A stretch of DNA of 64,000 nt from contig NZ_LXKN01000001.1 of assembly GCF_001692325.1 (NCBI RefSeq), forward strand, positions 62,001-126,000, written 5' to 3'. Below the pieces are notes generated by a model, which was not told the DNA's origin, ran no database searches, and worked only from the letters and a program-made list of their open reading frames with translations. Below, piece after piece: positions 47,417 through 56,451 of this stretch. A program made the translations under genes and the position numbers. Every line of letters starts with the position of its first letter. The first letter of the stretch is position 1. This DNA is from Rhizobium sp. AC27/96 (GTDB lineage: Bacteria > Pseudomonadota > Alphaproteobacteria > Rhizobiales > Rhizobiaceae).

Positions 47417-48514
47417 CTATCTCTGCTGGCCCGTCTGGCCGCGATCTCTCAAATAATGATCGGCAATGGCGCAGGCAACCATGGCTTCGCCGATCGGTAC
47501 GGCGCGAATGCCGACGCATGGATCATGGCGGCCCTTGGTGCGCAGGTCGACATTATTGCCGTCGGCATCGATCGACTGGCGTTCCGTCAGGATCGACGAG
47601 GTCGGCTTGATGGCGAAACGGGCGACCACGGGCTCGCCCGTGGAAATGCCGCCCAGAATGCCGCCGGCGTGGTTGGACAGGAAAATGCGCTTACCGTCAT
47701 TGCCCATGCGCATCTCGTCGGCATTTTCTTCGCCGGTCAGCTCGGCCGATGCGAAGCCTTCGCCGATCTCGACACCCTTGACGGCGTTGATCGACATCAA
47801 AAGCGAGGCGATATCCTGATCAAGCTTGCCATAGATCGGTGCGCCGAGACCCTCAGGCACGCCTTCGGCCACGACTTCGACCACGGCGCCGACTGAGGAG
47901 CCAGCCTTGCGGATGCCGTCGAGATACTCTTCCCATACAGGCACGATCGCAGGGTCGGGGGCGAAGAAGGGGTTCTGGTCCACCTGCGCCCAATCCCAGT
48001 TGGCGCGGTTGATCTTGTGCTTGCCGATCTGTACCAGCGCGCCGCGGATGGTCACGCCAGGCACGACGAGGCGGGCGATGCCGCCGGCGGCGACACGTGC
48101 GGCCGTCTCGCGGGCAGACGAACGTCCGCCGCCGCGATAGTCGCGAATGCCGTATTTGACGTCATAGGTATAGTCGGCATGGCCCGGGCGGTAGCGGCGG
48201 GCGATCTCGCCGTAATCCTTCGAGCGCTGGTCGGTATTCTCGATCAGCATCGAGATCGGCGTGCCCGTCGAGATCATCGTCTCGCCGTCCTCGTCCATCA
48301 TCACGCCCGAAAGTACCTTGACCAGATCATCTTCACGCCGTTGCGTCACGAAGCGTGACTGTCCCGGCTTGCGCTTGTCGAGCCAGGCCTGAAGCTCTTC
48401 GAGCTTGAAACGAAGACCGGGAGGGCAGCCGTCAACGACGCAGCCGAGCGCCGGACCATGGCTCTCGCCCCAGGTGGTGACGCGGAAAAGATGACCGAAT
48501 GTATTATGCGACAT
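47417..48514 (-). CDS. aroC: Chorismate synthase
   Basis: AroC converts EPSP to chorismate using reduced FMN, the last step of the shikimate pathway. The 365-residue protein shows all three signatures: [18 protein letters not shown] near the N-terminus, [18 protein letters not shown] in the middle, and [15 protein letters not shown] near the C-terminus. Start [10 protein letters not shown] at 48514 is the usual one, although the frame is open further upstream. It forms an operon with ribB. Confidence 0.95.
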   Translation of the reverse strand: MSHNTFGHLFRVTTWGESHGPALGCVVDGCPPGLRFKLEELQAWLDKRKPGQSRFVTQRREDDLVKVLSGVMMDEDGETMISTGTPISMLIENTDQRSKDYGEIARRYRPGHADYTYDVKYGIRDYRGGGRSSARETAARVAAGGIARLVVPGVTIRGALVQIGKHKINRANWDWAQVDQNPFFAPDPAIVPVWEEYLDGIRKAGSSVGAVVEVVAEGVPEGLGAPIYGKLDQDIASLLMSINAVKGVEIGEGFASAELTGEENADEMRMGNDGKRIFLSNHAGGILGGISTGEPVVARFAIKPTSSILTERQSIDADGNNVDLRTKGRHDPCVGIRAVPIGEAMVACAIADHYLRDRGQTGQQR

Positions 48515-48886
48515 GGAAAACGACCGGATTGATGCAGCCTGCCGGCAGACCGCGTTTAGTCTCTTGCGATTGCGGCACACTCATAGAGCATGATGCCGAA
48601 AAGTGTAAGCGGTTTTCGGGTGACATCATGCGCTACCTATTTGATCCCACAGCCGGATGCCGGCAAGGCAAAATCTTTCTTTCGGTGGTCGCGGAAACGG
48701 CACTCAGGCATTTTTTCTTGCGCCCATCGGCATGGTAAACAAAGATTAATCCGAATTGTGGATTGTGACGGGGCATTCACCAATTGGGCGAGCAAGGCCA
48801 CTATTGGGGGCAACTTCCGCCATATTCGACGTGTTTTCTGCATCGCATAAGAAATCACAATCAAATTGACCTGAAGGGTGACGACG
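48515..48886. other. 372-bp gene-free interval between divergent aroC and the DUF1344 gene
   Basis: It holds the promoters of both genes and one palindromic repeat (48588-48631). Short open frames here have no ribosome site or coding character. Confidence 0.6.
48588..48631. repeat. Palindromic intergenic element
   Basis: GCATGATG-CCGAAAA at 48588-48602 pairs with TTTTCGG (48613-48619) and CATCATGC (48624-48631), giving a hairpin with a 4-base bulge. The sequence style is one I associate with dispersed rhizobial intergenic repeats; no second copy was seen in this window. Confidence 0.6.
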
Positions 48887-49147
48887 ATGCGCTTTTTTGT
48901 AGCGACGCTTTTGGCCACGGCCAGCCTGCTTGCCCCCGTCGCAGCGTTTGCCGAAAGTGCTGACGTTGAGTCCACGATCAAGAAGGTCGACACGAAGAAT
49001 TTCAGCATCACGCTGGATGACGGCAAGAACTATCAGGTGCCCGAGGATTTCGACTTCAACGGCCTGAAGGCTGGCGTCAAGGTTGTCGTCTTCTACACGG
49101 AAGTCGATGGCAAGCGCGTCGTCAACGATCTCGACATCGTCCAGTAA
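48887..49147 (+). CDS. DUF1344 family small periplasmic protein
   Basis: An 86-residue protein with a signal peptide (RFFVATLLATASLLAPVAAFA) and a single compact domain, ADVESTIKKVDTKNFSITL then DDGKNYQVPEDF and KVVVFYTEVDGKRVVNDL, the DUF1344 pattern: a small beta-barrel with a DG turn. It is likely periplasmic and of unknown function. ATG 48887 lies 8 bases after GAAGGG; a GTG 9 bases earlier is less likely. Monocistronic. Confidence 0.85.
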   Translation: MRFFVATLLATASLLAPVAAFAESADVESTIKKVDTKNFSITLDDGKNYQVPEDFDFNGLKAGVKVVVFYTEVDGKRVVNDLDIVQ

Positions 49148-49158
49148 GCATCAATAGA

Positions 49159-49179
49159 GCCGCCCGGCCGGGGCGGTTT
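49159..49179 (+). terminator. Possible terminator of the DUF1344 gene
   Basis: CCGCCC (49160-49165) pairs with GGGCGG (49171-49176), followed by TTTG. The stem is short and the T-tract brief, so this is a weak candidate. Confidence 0.5.
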
Positions 49180-49257
49180 GTGAATGCGTCAGTGCTGCGC
49201 TGATGTGTGCCTATGCAGATCCGGACAGACGCTGCTGCCAGCTTTTCCGGAATTGCG

Positions 49258-49854
49258 CTAGATCCAGCCGATGATCTTCATCTGCGGATCGACCTTCAGG
49301 ATCTGATCCTGATGGATCGGAATTTCCGCCGCCTCTTCCTTTGCGACATCGCCGACCAGCCGGAACAATGTCCGGATAACGCCGCCATGCGTGACGCAGA
49401 CCGTGGGCCGCTCGACCGAGGTCAGCCAGGAGCCGACGCGCCAGGAGAGGATTTCATAGCTTTCAGCATCGTCGCCGGGCGGGATGAAGTCCCATTTTCC
49501 AGCCTTGCGCTCGGCAAGGCGTTCGGGTTCGGTTGCCTTCAAATCCTTGAGCGTGAAGCCTTCCCAGGCGCCGAAGGAGACTTCCACCAGTCGTTCATCG
49601 GTAGCATAGTCCTGCGGCGGCAGGCCCATGGCTGTCCGCGCGATCTCCATGGTCTCGCGCGTTCGTCGCAAGGGACTTGCGACGAAATCGAACGGGCGGT
49701 TTTCGAATGCGAGGATTTCGGCCAGATCGACGCCGTTCTGCCGTGCTTGCTCGCGGCCGATGGCGTTGAGGTCAATGTCCTTCTGCCCCTGCAGACGGCG
49801 CTCGGCATTCCAGTCTGTCTGACCGTGACGTATCACATAAAGGATTGGCGACAC
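49258..49854 (-). CDS. Histidine phosphatase family protein (phosphoglycerate mutase-like)
   Basis: A 198-residue branch-1 histidine phosphatase. The catalytic RHG lies in LYVIRHGQTDWNAERRLQGQ at the N-terminus; SPLRRTRETMEIA, EVSFGAWEG and CVTHGGVIRTL supply the other active-site residues. Family members include cofactor-dependent phosphoglycerate mutases, CobC-type phosphatases and broad phosphatases; the substrate is not predictable. GTG 49854 follows GGAAAG. It lies 18 bases after fabI on the same strand and is probably co-transcribed. Confidence 0.88.
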   Translation of the reverse strand: MSPILYVIRHGQTDWNAERRLQGQKDIDLNAIGREQARQNGVDLAEILAFENRPFDFVASPLRRTRETMEIARTAMGLPPQDYATDERLVEVSFGAWEGFTLKDLKATEPERLAERKAGKWDFIPPGDDAESYEILSWRVGSWLTSVERPTVCVTHGGVIRTLFRLVGDVAKEEAAEIPIHQDQILKVDPQMKIIGWI

Positions 49855-49872
49855 GGTCAGCTTTCCTGTTGA

Positions 49873-50691
49873 TCAGTCCTTCTGGACGGAAATGTCGGGC
49901 GCATCCACGGACTTCATGCCGATGGTGTGGTAACCGGAATCGACATGGTGGATTTCGCCTGTAACGGCCGTCGACAGGTCGGACAGCAGATAGAGGGCGG
50001 AGTTGCCGACTTCGTCGATCGTGACAGTCCGCTTCAGCGGCGCGTTATATTCGTTCCACTTCAGGATATAGCGGAAATCGCCGATGCCGGAAGCGGCGAG
50101 CGTCTTGATCGGGCCTGCCGAAATCGCGTTGACGCGAATGCCGCGGCTGCCGAGGTCGACGGCGAGATAGCGAACGCTTGCTTCCAGAGCAGCCTTTGCA
50201 ACGCCCATGACGTTGTAGTGCGGCATGACCTTTTCCGCACCGTAATAGGTGAGGGTGATCATCGAGCCGCCGTCATTCATGATTCGCTCGGCGCGCTGTG
50301 CAACCGCCGTGAAGGAATAGACGGAGATGTCCATCGTCTTCGTGAAGTTGTCGCGGCTGGTATCGAGGTAACGGCCGGTCAGCTCGTCCTTGTCGGAGAA
50401 GGCGATGGCGTGCACGACGAAATCGATCTTGCCCCATTTTGCTTCAAGCGCATCGATGACAGCGTCGATCGTTGCCGGCTCGGTCACGTCGCAATGGCCA
50501 GCCATGAACGCACCGAGTTCCTGGGCGAGTGGCTCGACGCGCTTCTTCAAAGCGTCGCCCTGCCAAGTCAATGCGATCTCGGCTCCGGCTTCCGAACAGG
50601 CCTTGGCAATACCCCACGCTATCGAACGGTTGTTTGCTACGCCGAGGATGACGCCGCGCTTGCCTGTCATGAGGCCAGTGGATTGAGCCAT
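49873..50691 (-). CDS. fabI: Enoyl-[acyl-carrier-protein] reductase [NADH]
   Basis: FabI reduces the trans-2 enoyl-ACP at the end of each fatty-acid elongation cycle and is the classic triclosan target. The 272-residue SDR protein has the atypical FabI cofactor motif GVANNRSIAWGIAKA, FVVHAIAFSDKDELTGRYLDTS, and the catalytic Y-x6-K (YNVMGVAK) in the region TLTYYGAEKVMPHYN. The C-terminus carries an extra short tail after GYHTIGM. It lies downstream of the J-domain gene, with 122 bp between them, and upstream of the phosphatase. Confidence 0.94.
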   Translation of the reverse strand: MAQSTGLMTGKRGVILGVANNRSIAWGIAKACSEAGAEIALTWQGDALKKRVEPLAQELGAFMAGHCDVTEPATIDAVIDALEAKWGKIDFVVHAIAFSDKDELTGRYLDTSRDNFTKTMDISVYSFTAVAQRAERIMNDGGSMITLTYYGAEKVMPHYNVMGVAKAALEASVRYLAVDLGSRGIRVNAISAGPIKTLAASGIGDFRYILKWNEYNAPLKRTVTIDEVGNSALYLLSDLSTAVTGEIHHVDSGYHTIGMKSVDAPDISVQKD

Positions 50692-50813
50692 ATTCTGCTC
50701 CCTTGAACTTTCGAATGATCCTGCCTATGGCATAGGCCGTTCCCCTGTTCAAGCATCGTAAAGATCATCAACTGTTAGGGATCGTAACAAAGGGTGCTGT
50801 TGTCACCAAAATT

Positions 50814-51974
50814 TCACAGGAAAAGCCCCTCGCGCATGCTGCGCATCAAATCCGTAATCTTGTCATCGGGTTTTTCCCACAGCATCAGCCGCAATTCGAC
50901 AATGAGATCACCTTTCCCGCCATTTCCGTCGGGTAATCCCTCGCCGGGAATGCGCACGATCTGATCCGAACCGGACCAGGCCGGCACGGTAAGCCTGACC
51001 GGACCATTCAGTCCCTCGACGGTGGTTTCGCAGCCAAGCACCGCATTTTCGATGGTGACGGGCAATGTCGTGCGGACATCGTGGCCTTCGGGCATGAAGC
51101 GGGCATCGGTGGAGAGATGGACGGTGATGGCGACGTCGCCGCGCAGCATTCCCGGCAGTCTCAGCCCCTGGCCTTTCAGATGCAGCACCTGGCCGTTGCT
51201 GATATCCGTCGTCGCCTGGAAGCGCGCCTCGCGGCCATCGGAGAGGAGAACGGTAATCCAGCGGGCCTTCAGCATGTCGTCGAGCGTAACGGTCGCTTCG
51301 GCCGCGACTTCCGGCGTCTTTTCCGGCGGCTTCTCCTGAATGGTGCTGCCGGTGATGCGGCGCACCAGCGAACTCAGAATGCCGAAACGGGGGCGGGAGC
51401 CTGCCGAAGCGGTGCCCGTCGCCAGAAGTTCTTCTTCAGCCTGGGTTTCCTCTGCGGCTGCGGCATTGAGCTCCTGTGCCTTCTCGGCCTGCTGCGCAAC
51501 CGTTTCGGCTGCAGGCTTGCCCTGTTGCGCGGCAGCGGCTTTCACGCCGAAGATGCGTTCGACCACATCCTCGGGCGACTCGTTCGCCCCGGCCTGTTGG
51601 CTTGATGCGGCGGAGGCCGCCGCCTTGCGGGCGTTCGCCCGTGCAAGTTCCGCCATGACTTTTTCAGCATTGGCCCGTGCGACCTTGGCGCGCTCGGCCG
51701 CCTCACGCATAGCCTGCCGCTGCTGAATGATCGTCTGTTCCTGGCTCTGGCCCTTCGCCCTGGCCATGCCGGCGATCTGGTCGTAGCGGCTGCGTTTTGT
51801 CGGGTCCTTCAGCGTCTCATAGGCGCGGCCGATTTCGGCAAAGCGCTCGGTCGCCGTCGGATCGCCCATATTGTGATCGGGATGAGCGGACTTTGCGAGA
51901 TTGCGCCACGCCGCCTTGATCTCATCCGCTCCAGCATCCTTGCTTACGCCCAACACCTTGTAAGGATCGCGCAT
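50814..51974 (-). CDS. J-domain protein of CbpA/DnaJ C-terminal type
   Basis: A 386-residue co-chaperone. The N-terminal J domain (residues 1-65) has HPD in AKSAHPDHNMGDPTATERF. A long Ala/Glu/Gln-rich helical linker (about 75-230) replaces the G/F and zinc-finger regions, and a C-terminal DnaJ beta-sandwich (about 240-370; LKGQGLRLPGMLRGDVAITVHL) follows. The absence of CxxCxGxG motifs separates it from DnaJ proper. M at 51974 starts the J domain; the frame is open to 52043. A nested hairpin GGGGT/GCTCC...GGAGC/ACCCC (51994-52022) lies in its leader. The 51975-52278 gap otherwise shows nothing. Confidence 0.88.
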   Translation of the reverse strand: MRDPYKVLGVSKDAGADEIKAAWRNLAKSAHPDHNMGDPTATERFAEIGRAYETLKDPTKRSRYDQIAGMARAKGQSQEQTIIQQRQAMREAAERAKVARANAEKVMAELARANARKAAASAASSQQAGANESPEDVVERIFGVKAAAAQQGKPAAETVAQQAEKAQELNAAAAEETQAEEELLATGTASAGSRPRFGILSSLVRRITGSTIQEKPPEKTPEVAAEATVTLDDMLKARWITVLLSDGREARFQATTDISNGQVLHLKGQGLRLPGMLRGDVAITVHLSTDARFMPEGHDVRTTLPVTIENAVLGCETTVEGLNGPVRLTVPAWSGSDQIVRIPGEGLPDGNGGKGDLIVELRLMLWEKPDDKITDLMRSMREGLFL

Positions 51975-52278
51975 CTTTCCAGCCACCATTCTGGGGGTAT
52001 CCGGCTCCGCTCGGAGCACCCCAAACAAAAACTCATGAACCACACTTCGCCGCCTTGCAGCCCTGGGAGAGGCAAGGTCGAAATGCGCATGGGCTGATCC
52101 TGCCGGACGAGTTGCTAATCAGGCGTTACGTCTGTTGGGGAGAGACCTGCTCCATTTTCGCGGATGGTTAGCCGATCGCTAACGATGGATGCGAGAAATA
52201 GGAATGGGAGGTAGAACGAGTCATTCCGCACGCCACATGGGGTCGCGTCAGCGGCGGGAAAATGGCCGGAAACCGGGC

Positions 52279-52737
52279 TCAGCCCGCCTGTTGAAAACTC
52301 AGCAATTGCCAGATGCCCTGGCCGACAAGGCAGGTCCTGCCGGAGAAGCTGGCAATGCCTTCATAGGAGTGCCGGGTGGTGCGGAACTGGCGGCAGACCA
52401 CGCCGGAACCGTTGCTTTCGACGATCGTATCGATGACGCCGGCGCTGCCGGTAGAAGCGTTGGCCCAGGGAATGGTCTGTCCGTTCAGCTTCTGAAGATC
52501 GGCTGATGTCACGGCATTGCGCACGGTGGTTTCGTCGGAAATGCTGTCGGTGGTGACAGGGGCCGTCGGGACGGTGCCCGTCGATACGCTGCGATCCACT
52601 TTTGCCGAGCTCAGATAATCCATGCCGCCGCCGACGCAGCCGCCAAGGGTGAAAAAGGAGACAAGTGCGACAGCCGTCGTCACGCCTTTTGCAAGCTTGC
52701 GCTTTGTATGAACGGTCGACTTTGCTATGACTTCCAC
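52279..52737 (-). CDS. RT0821/Lpp0805-like surface lipoprotein
   Basis: A 152-residue lipoprotein with an N-terminal signal (GVTTAVALVSFFTLGGC) containing the lipobox LGGC at about 31-34, a Ser/Thr/Val-rich spacer, and a C-terminal domain with WANASTGSAGVIDTI, VCRQFRTTRH and GIASFSGRTCLVGQGIWQLL. This matches the small surface antigen-like family known from Rickettsia RT0821 and Legionella Lpp0805. It is probably anchored in the outer membrane; the function is unknown. GTG 52737 is the best start. It is divergent from pdxH across 64 bases. Confidence 0.78.
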   Translation of the reverse strand: MEVIAKSTVHTKRKLAKGVTTAVALVSFFTLGGCVGGGMDYLSSAKVDRSVSTGTVPTAPVTTDSISDETTVRNAVTSADLQKLNGQTIPWANASTGSAGVIDTIVESNGSGVVCRQFRTTRHSYEGIASFSGRTCLVGQGIWQLLSFQQAG

Positions 52738-52801
52738 CTGAAGATCTTGGCCAGCCTGAGAGGCCGACTGTTTCTAGGAATTGCGGAGTATTTAAACTAA
52801 T

Positions 52802-53422
52802 ATGTCGGAAAACGAGTTAACAAGCGGTGACTTCACCGAACAGAACGAACCCTTCACTCTTTTTGCATCGTGGCTGCGCGAAGCGGAGACCACAGAGCCG
52901 AATGATCCGAATGCGGTTGCCTTGGCAACGGTGGATAAGGATGGATTGCCAAATGTCCGCATGGTCCTTCTGAAGGGTTTCGATAGCGACGGATTCGTAT
53001 TCTATACGAATTTCGAAAGCCAGAAAGGTAAAGAAATTCTTTCCCAGAAGAAAGCGGCCATGTGCTTCCACTGGAAGTCGCTGCGTCGGCAGGTGCGCCT
53101 GCGCGGACTGGTTGAAGTGGTGAGCGACAAGGAAGCTGACGAATATTACAAGACCAGGGCTCGCGGCAGTCGCATCGGCGCCTGGGCTTCGAAGCAGTCC
53201 CGTCCTCTCGAAGGCCGGTTTGCGCTGGAGAAGGCAGTTGCCGAATATACCGCGCGCTATGCCATCGGCGATATTCCGCGGCCTCCCCATTGGTCCGGCT
53301 TCCGTATCCGCCCGCTGTCGATCGAATTCTGGCACGATCGCCAGTTTCGCCTGCACGACCGAATCGAATTTCGCCGCGACGTGCCGGAAGGCGCCTGGCA
53401 GAAGGTGCGGATGTACCCGTAA
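52802..53422 (+). CDS. pdxH: Pyridoxamine 5'-phosphate oxidase
   Basis: PdxH oxidises pyridoxamine or pyridoxine 5'-phosphate to pyridoxal 5'-phosphate with FMN and O2. The 206-residue protein has [68 protein letters not shown], and the C-terminal [17 protein letters not shown]. This covers both FMN- and substrate-binding regions. It is a single gene that converges on the polysaccharide deacetylase with a 22-base gap. Confidence 0.95.
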   Translation: MSENELTSGDFTEQNEPFTLFASWLREAETTEPNDPNAVALATVDKDGLPNVRMVLLKGFDSDGFVFYTNFESQKGKEILSQKKAAMCFHWKSLRRQVRLRGLVEVVSDKEADEYYKTRARGSRIGAWASKQSRPLEGRFALEKAVAEYTARYAIGDIPRPPHWSGFRIRPLSIEFWHDRQFRLHDRIEFRRDVPEGAWQKVRMYP

Positions 53423-53444
53423 GGCCCAGGCTGTCTCTGGGGCG

Positions 53445-54503
53445 CTAGGTGGTTTCCCGGCGTCCCATCAATCGCGTCGGTATGCCGGAGGCGAGCGCCG
53501 AGGCATAACGTGCCTTCTGGTAGTGACCGTTCAGAGATAGCCTCGGCAAGAGGGTAGGAGCGTTGCCGCTCGCTGCCGTGATCGTTCCAGGCCGCGTCGT
53601 GACGCCGACCTGGAAGCCGAGTTCCGTTGCAAGCCTGCCCTCGCGCGCCGAGACCGCTTGGTTGGTGCCATAGGGATAGGCGAAGTTGGCCGGCCGCTTG
53701 CCGGTGATGCCGGCGACGTAATCGGCCGAAAGCGCCATTTCGGCCGCGGCTTCTGCTTCAGGGAGCCGCGCCAGGGCCCGATGGCTGACGGTATGTGCGC
53801 CGAGCGAGACGAGCGGATGGCCGGCAAGCTCTCGCAATTCGGCCCGATCCATGATCGATGCGCTGACAATGTCGAGCGGTTCGAGACCATGCCGCCTGGC
53901 AAGCTCGTCGATCCGGCCGACGGCATCGCTTTCGTCATTACCATGAACGAATGCGGCGAAACGCGAAAATGCCGCCTGCTTCTGGCTGGTCTTGCCGAGC
54001 GGCAGGAATTCCTCTCCGGCACCGAAATCGAATGTCAGCCGATCCAGCCGGTCCAGCAGTTCGGCCAGCGTTTCCCACCACAGGCTGTGCGTTCGCTCCG
54101 AAAGGCCCTGCGCAACGAAGATCGTGAAGGGCGCATTGTGACGGGCAAAGACCGGCAGGGCATGGTCGCGATTGTCGCGGTTGCCGTCGTCGAGCGTGAA
54201 GGCGACGAATGGCGGTTTACCCCGAGCGTTTGCGATGCGCGCCGGCAGTGCATCAAGCGAGATGAACTCGTAGCCATCCTTGCGCAAGCGGGCGATGGCA
54301 TGGTCGAGAAAATCGGGCGAAACCTCAAGATGCGCATTGGGAGCAAAGCGGCGGGGGAGGGCAGGGCGGACATGGTGAAGCGTAAATATGGCGCCCGCGC
54401 CGGCGACATCCCGCATCAGGCCGGCGCCTTTGAGAATTGCGGCGGCTTCCAGCCCGCTGGAGATCACGCTACGCTTCAGGCGGGCCTTTATGCCCTGTTC
54501 CAT
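53445..54503 (-). CDS. Polysaccharide deacetylase (NodB-like)
   Basis: A 352-residue carbohydrate esterase 4 protein. Motif 1 is FVAFTLDDGNRDN (the usual TFDDG reads TLDDG), motif 2 is the zinc pair in SLGAHTVSHRALARL, and FAYPYGTNQ is the later structural motif. There is no clear signal peptide, but a hydrophobic N-terminal stretch (ISSGLEAAAILKGAGL) precedes the domain. Likely substrates are N-acetylated glycans of cell-envelope or exopolysaccharide origin. It is monocistronic; the DD-carboxypeptidase is divergent. Confidence 0.87.
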   Translation of the reverse strand: MEQGIKARLKRSVISSGLEAAAILKGAGLMRDVAGAGAIFTLHHVRPALPRRFAPNAHLEVSPDFLDHAIARLRKDGYEFISLDALPARIANARGKPPFVAFTLDDGNRDNRDHALPVFARHNAPFTIFVAQGLSERTHSLWWETLAELLDRLDRLTFDFGAGEEFLPLGKTSQKQAAFSRFAAFVHGNDESDAVGRIDELARRHGLEPLDIVSASIMDRAELRELAGHPLVSLGAHTVSHRALARLPEAEAAAEMALSADYVAGITGKRPANFAYPYGTNQAVSAREGRLATELGFQVGVTTRPGTITAASGNAPTLLPRLSLNGHYQKARYASALASGIPTRLMGRRETT

Positions 54504-54639
54504 ACGGATCGATCCGGTTGACGACTGCCAACGCTCTACCGCATCCTGCGTTAAACCTTACTGAATCTTTGCCATAATTTCCAATGCGTTAATAGTTATT
54601 TTACCAGGAAAGGCAAAATTAGAGAACTATCGAGGCTGT

Positions 54640-54666
54640 TGCCTCAATATCGCACCGGTATAAGGT
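54640..54666 (+). promoter_or_regulatory. Bipartite promoter-region motif, copy 2
   Basis: TGCCTCAATAT-N7-GTATAAGGT, ending 68 bases before the DD-carboxypeptidase start. It is the same motif as at 8392-8418. GAGGC just upstream makes a small inverted repeat with GCCTC. Confidence 0.5.
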
Positions 54667-54734
54667 TTTTTTGTCGCATAATCGCACAGGGATTGATGCG
54701 GTGTGTTTGGCATTTGTTTCGGTTGGGGACGATT

Positions 54735-56024
54735 ATGAAAAGACTATTGATGGCCCTGTCTGCGGCCGTCTTGCTCGTGAGCGCACCTGTGGCGAGTTTC
54801 GCCGGCAGCGCCTACTTCATCATGGATGCCAAGACCGGCAAGGTTCTGGCATCGAGCAATGCGGATGATCTCAACCATCCGGCATCGCTGACCAAGATGA
54901 TGACGCTCTACCTGACCTTCGAGGCGATCCATCGCGGCAAGCTGAGCTGGAACACCCGGATCCCGGTATCGAGCGCTGCTGCGGCCAAGCCCCCGACGAA
55001 ATTGGGTCTGAAGCCGGGTGGTACGGTGACCGTACGCGAAGCTGTCGACGGCATGATCATCAAGTCCGCCAATGATGCGGCCGCTGCGATGGGCGAAGCT
55101 CTCGGCGGCAGCGAAAGCGGTGCCGCGCGGCTGATGACGCAGAAGGCGCGCGAACTCGGCATGCGCCGTACCGTGTTCATGAACGCTTCGGGCCTTCCGA
55201 ACATGCAGCAGGTGACCACTGCCCGCGATATGTCGACGCTTGCGGTCGCCCTGATCAATAACTATCCCCAGGAATACCGGCTCTTCTCGCAGGCAAGCTT
55301 CAACTATCGCGGCCGGCCAGTGCGCGGGCATAACAATCTTATGTATCGCTATCAGGGCATGGACGGCATCAAGACCGGCTACACCAATGCTTCCGGCTTC
55401 AACATCGTCAGCGCCGTGCGCGATGGCAACCGTCGTGTGATCGGCGTCGTCATGGGCGGCGCAACCGCGCGCGGCCGTGATGCCCTCATGGCGTCGCTGC
55501 TCGATCGCAATGTGCCGAAGGCAAGCTCGGTTTCGACGTCGCGGCTTGTCGCGAGCGTCGGCAATATCAGGACGAAGCAGATCGAAGTGGCATCAGCTTC
55601 GGACGATGTCGCCGTGGATATCGACGCACAGACGACGGCTACGACACGCAAGCGTCCGGACGTCGCTCCGGTCGTCCCGCTGGCCTATGCCGCGACCTCG
55701 AACGTCACCGTGCCGATGGACCGTCCCGTCGCGATGGACGAAATCATGAATGCCGGCAAGCCGGCTGCATCAGGCGGCTGGCAGGTGCAGATCGCCGCGA
55801 CCCCGACCGCGCAGGCTGCGAAGGATCTGCTGTCCGCGGCAAAGTCCAAGGCCGGCAACGCGCTTGCCAATGCTTCGCCCTATACGGAGGCCTTCGGCAA
55901 GGGCGGCAACACGGTCTATCGTGCCCGCTTCGTCGGTTTCTCCACCCGTTACGATGCAAGCTCCGCCTGCGCCGCGCTTAAGCGCAAGGATTTCGATTGC
56001 ATGATGCTGCCGAACAAGGGCTGA
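54735..56024 (+). CDS. D-alanyl-D-alanine carboxypeptidase with C-terminal SPOR domain
   Basis: A 429-residue periplasmic penicillin-binding protein that trims D-Ala from peptidoglycan stem peptides. The signal peptide MKRLLMALSAAVLLVSAPVA is followed by an S11 transpeptidase-like fold with SxxK at S51-K54, SxN at 111-113 and KTG at 213-215. A linker (about 275-345) leads to a SPOR domain (about 350-429; GGWQVQIAATPTAQAAKDLL), which binds denuded glycan at division sites. ATG 54735 has GGGGA upstream; the frame is open to 54639 but would bury the signal. It carries its own strong terminator. Confidence 0.92.
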   Translation: MKRLLMALSAAVLLVSAPVASFAGSAYFIMDAKTGKVLASSNADDLNHPASLTKMMTLYLTFEAIHRGKLSWNTRIPVSSAAAAKPPTKLGLKPGGTVTVREAVDGMIIKSANDAAAAMGEALGGSESGAARLMTQKARELGMRRTVFMNASGLPNMQQVTTARDMSTLAVALINNYPQEYRLFSQASFNYRGRPVRGHNNLMYRYQGMDGIKTGYTNASGFNIVSAVRDGNRRVIGVVMGGATARGRDALMASLLDRNVPKASSVSTSRLVASVGNIRTKQIEVASASDDVAVDIDAQTTATTRKRPDVAPVVPLAYAATSNVTVPMDRPVAMDEIMNAGKPAASGGWQVQIAATPTAQAAKDLLSAAKSKAGNALANASPYTEAFGKGGNTVYRARFVGFSTRYDASSACAALKRKDFDCMMLPNKG

Positions 56025-56040
56025 GCATATCGAGAATTTG

Positions 56041-56085
56041 AAAAGTCGAGCCGGCGGAGACACAACTCCGCCGGCTCGACTTTTT
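56041..56085 (+). terminator. Strong Rho-independent terminator
   Basis: A perfect 19-bp stem (56041-56059 and 56066-56084), loop ACACAA, ending in a run of five T (56081-56085), lies 16 bases after the carboxypeptidase stop. Confidence 0.95.
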
Positions 56086-56132
56086 GCAGGGAATCGTTCA
56101 CTAATGCCCGGAACGTAAAGGGAACGATTTTG

Positions 56133-56438
56133 ATGTTATCCGATCTGATGCAGCAGTTCGAAACGGCCTCGGCCACCTACGCCGCCGAAAACGGCCTGGA
56201 GCGTGACGACGATTGGTTCGTCCTCAAGCTTCAGGAGGAAATGGGTGAACTCACGCAGATGTGGAACAGGACGACAGGCCGCGGCCGTCGCAAGGGCATG
56301 AGCGACGAGCAATTGGCAACGGCGCTGGCGGATGAGACGGCCGATGTGCTCGGCCATATCCTTCTGTTCGCACAGCGAAACCATCTCGATCTCGCCGCTG
56401 CGATAGAGCGCAAGTGGCGCTTTCGTCCTGCAGATTGA
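56133..56438 (+). CDS. MazG-like nucleoside triphosphate pyrophosphohydrolase
   Basis: A 101-residue all-alpha NTP pyrophosphatase. The metal site is present as EExxE in LKLQEEMGELTQMW and DExxD in LADETADVLGHIL. Small members of this family hydrolyse non-canonical or excess dNTPs to the monophosphate. ATG 56133 lies 9 bases after AAGGGA; a TTG directly before it is possible. It converges on tldD with a 13-base gap. Confidence 0.85.
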   Translation: MLSDLMQQFETASATYAAENGLERDDDWFVLKLQEEMGELTQMWNRTTGRGRRKGMSDEQLATALADETADVLGHILLFAQRNHLDLAAAIERKWRFRPAD

Positions 56439-56451
56439 AGGAAGAAGCGGT

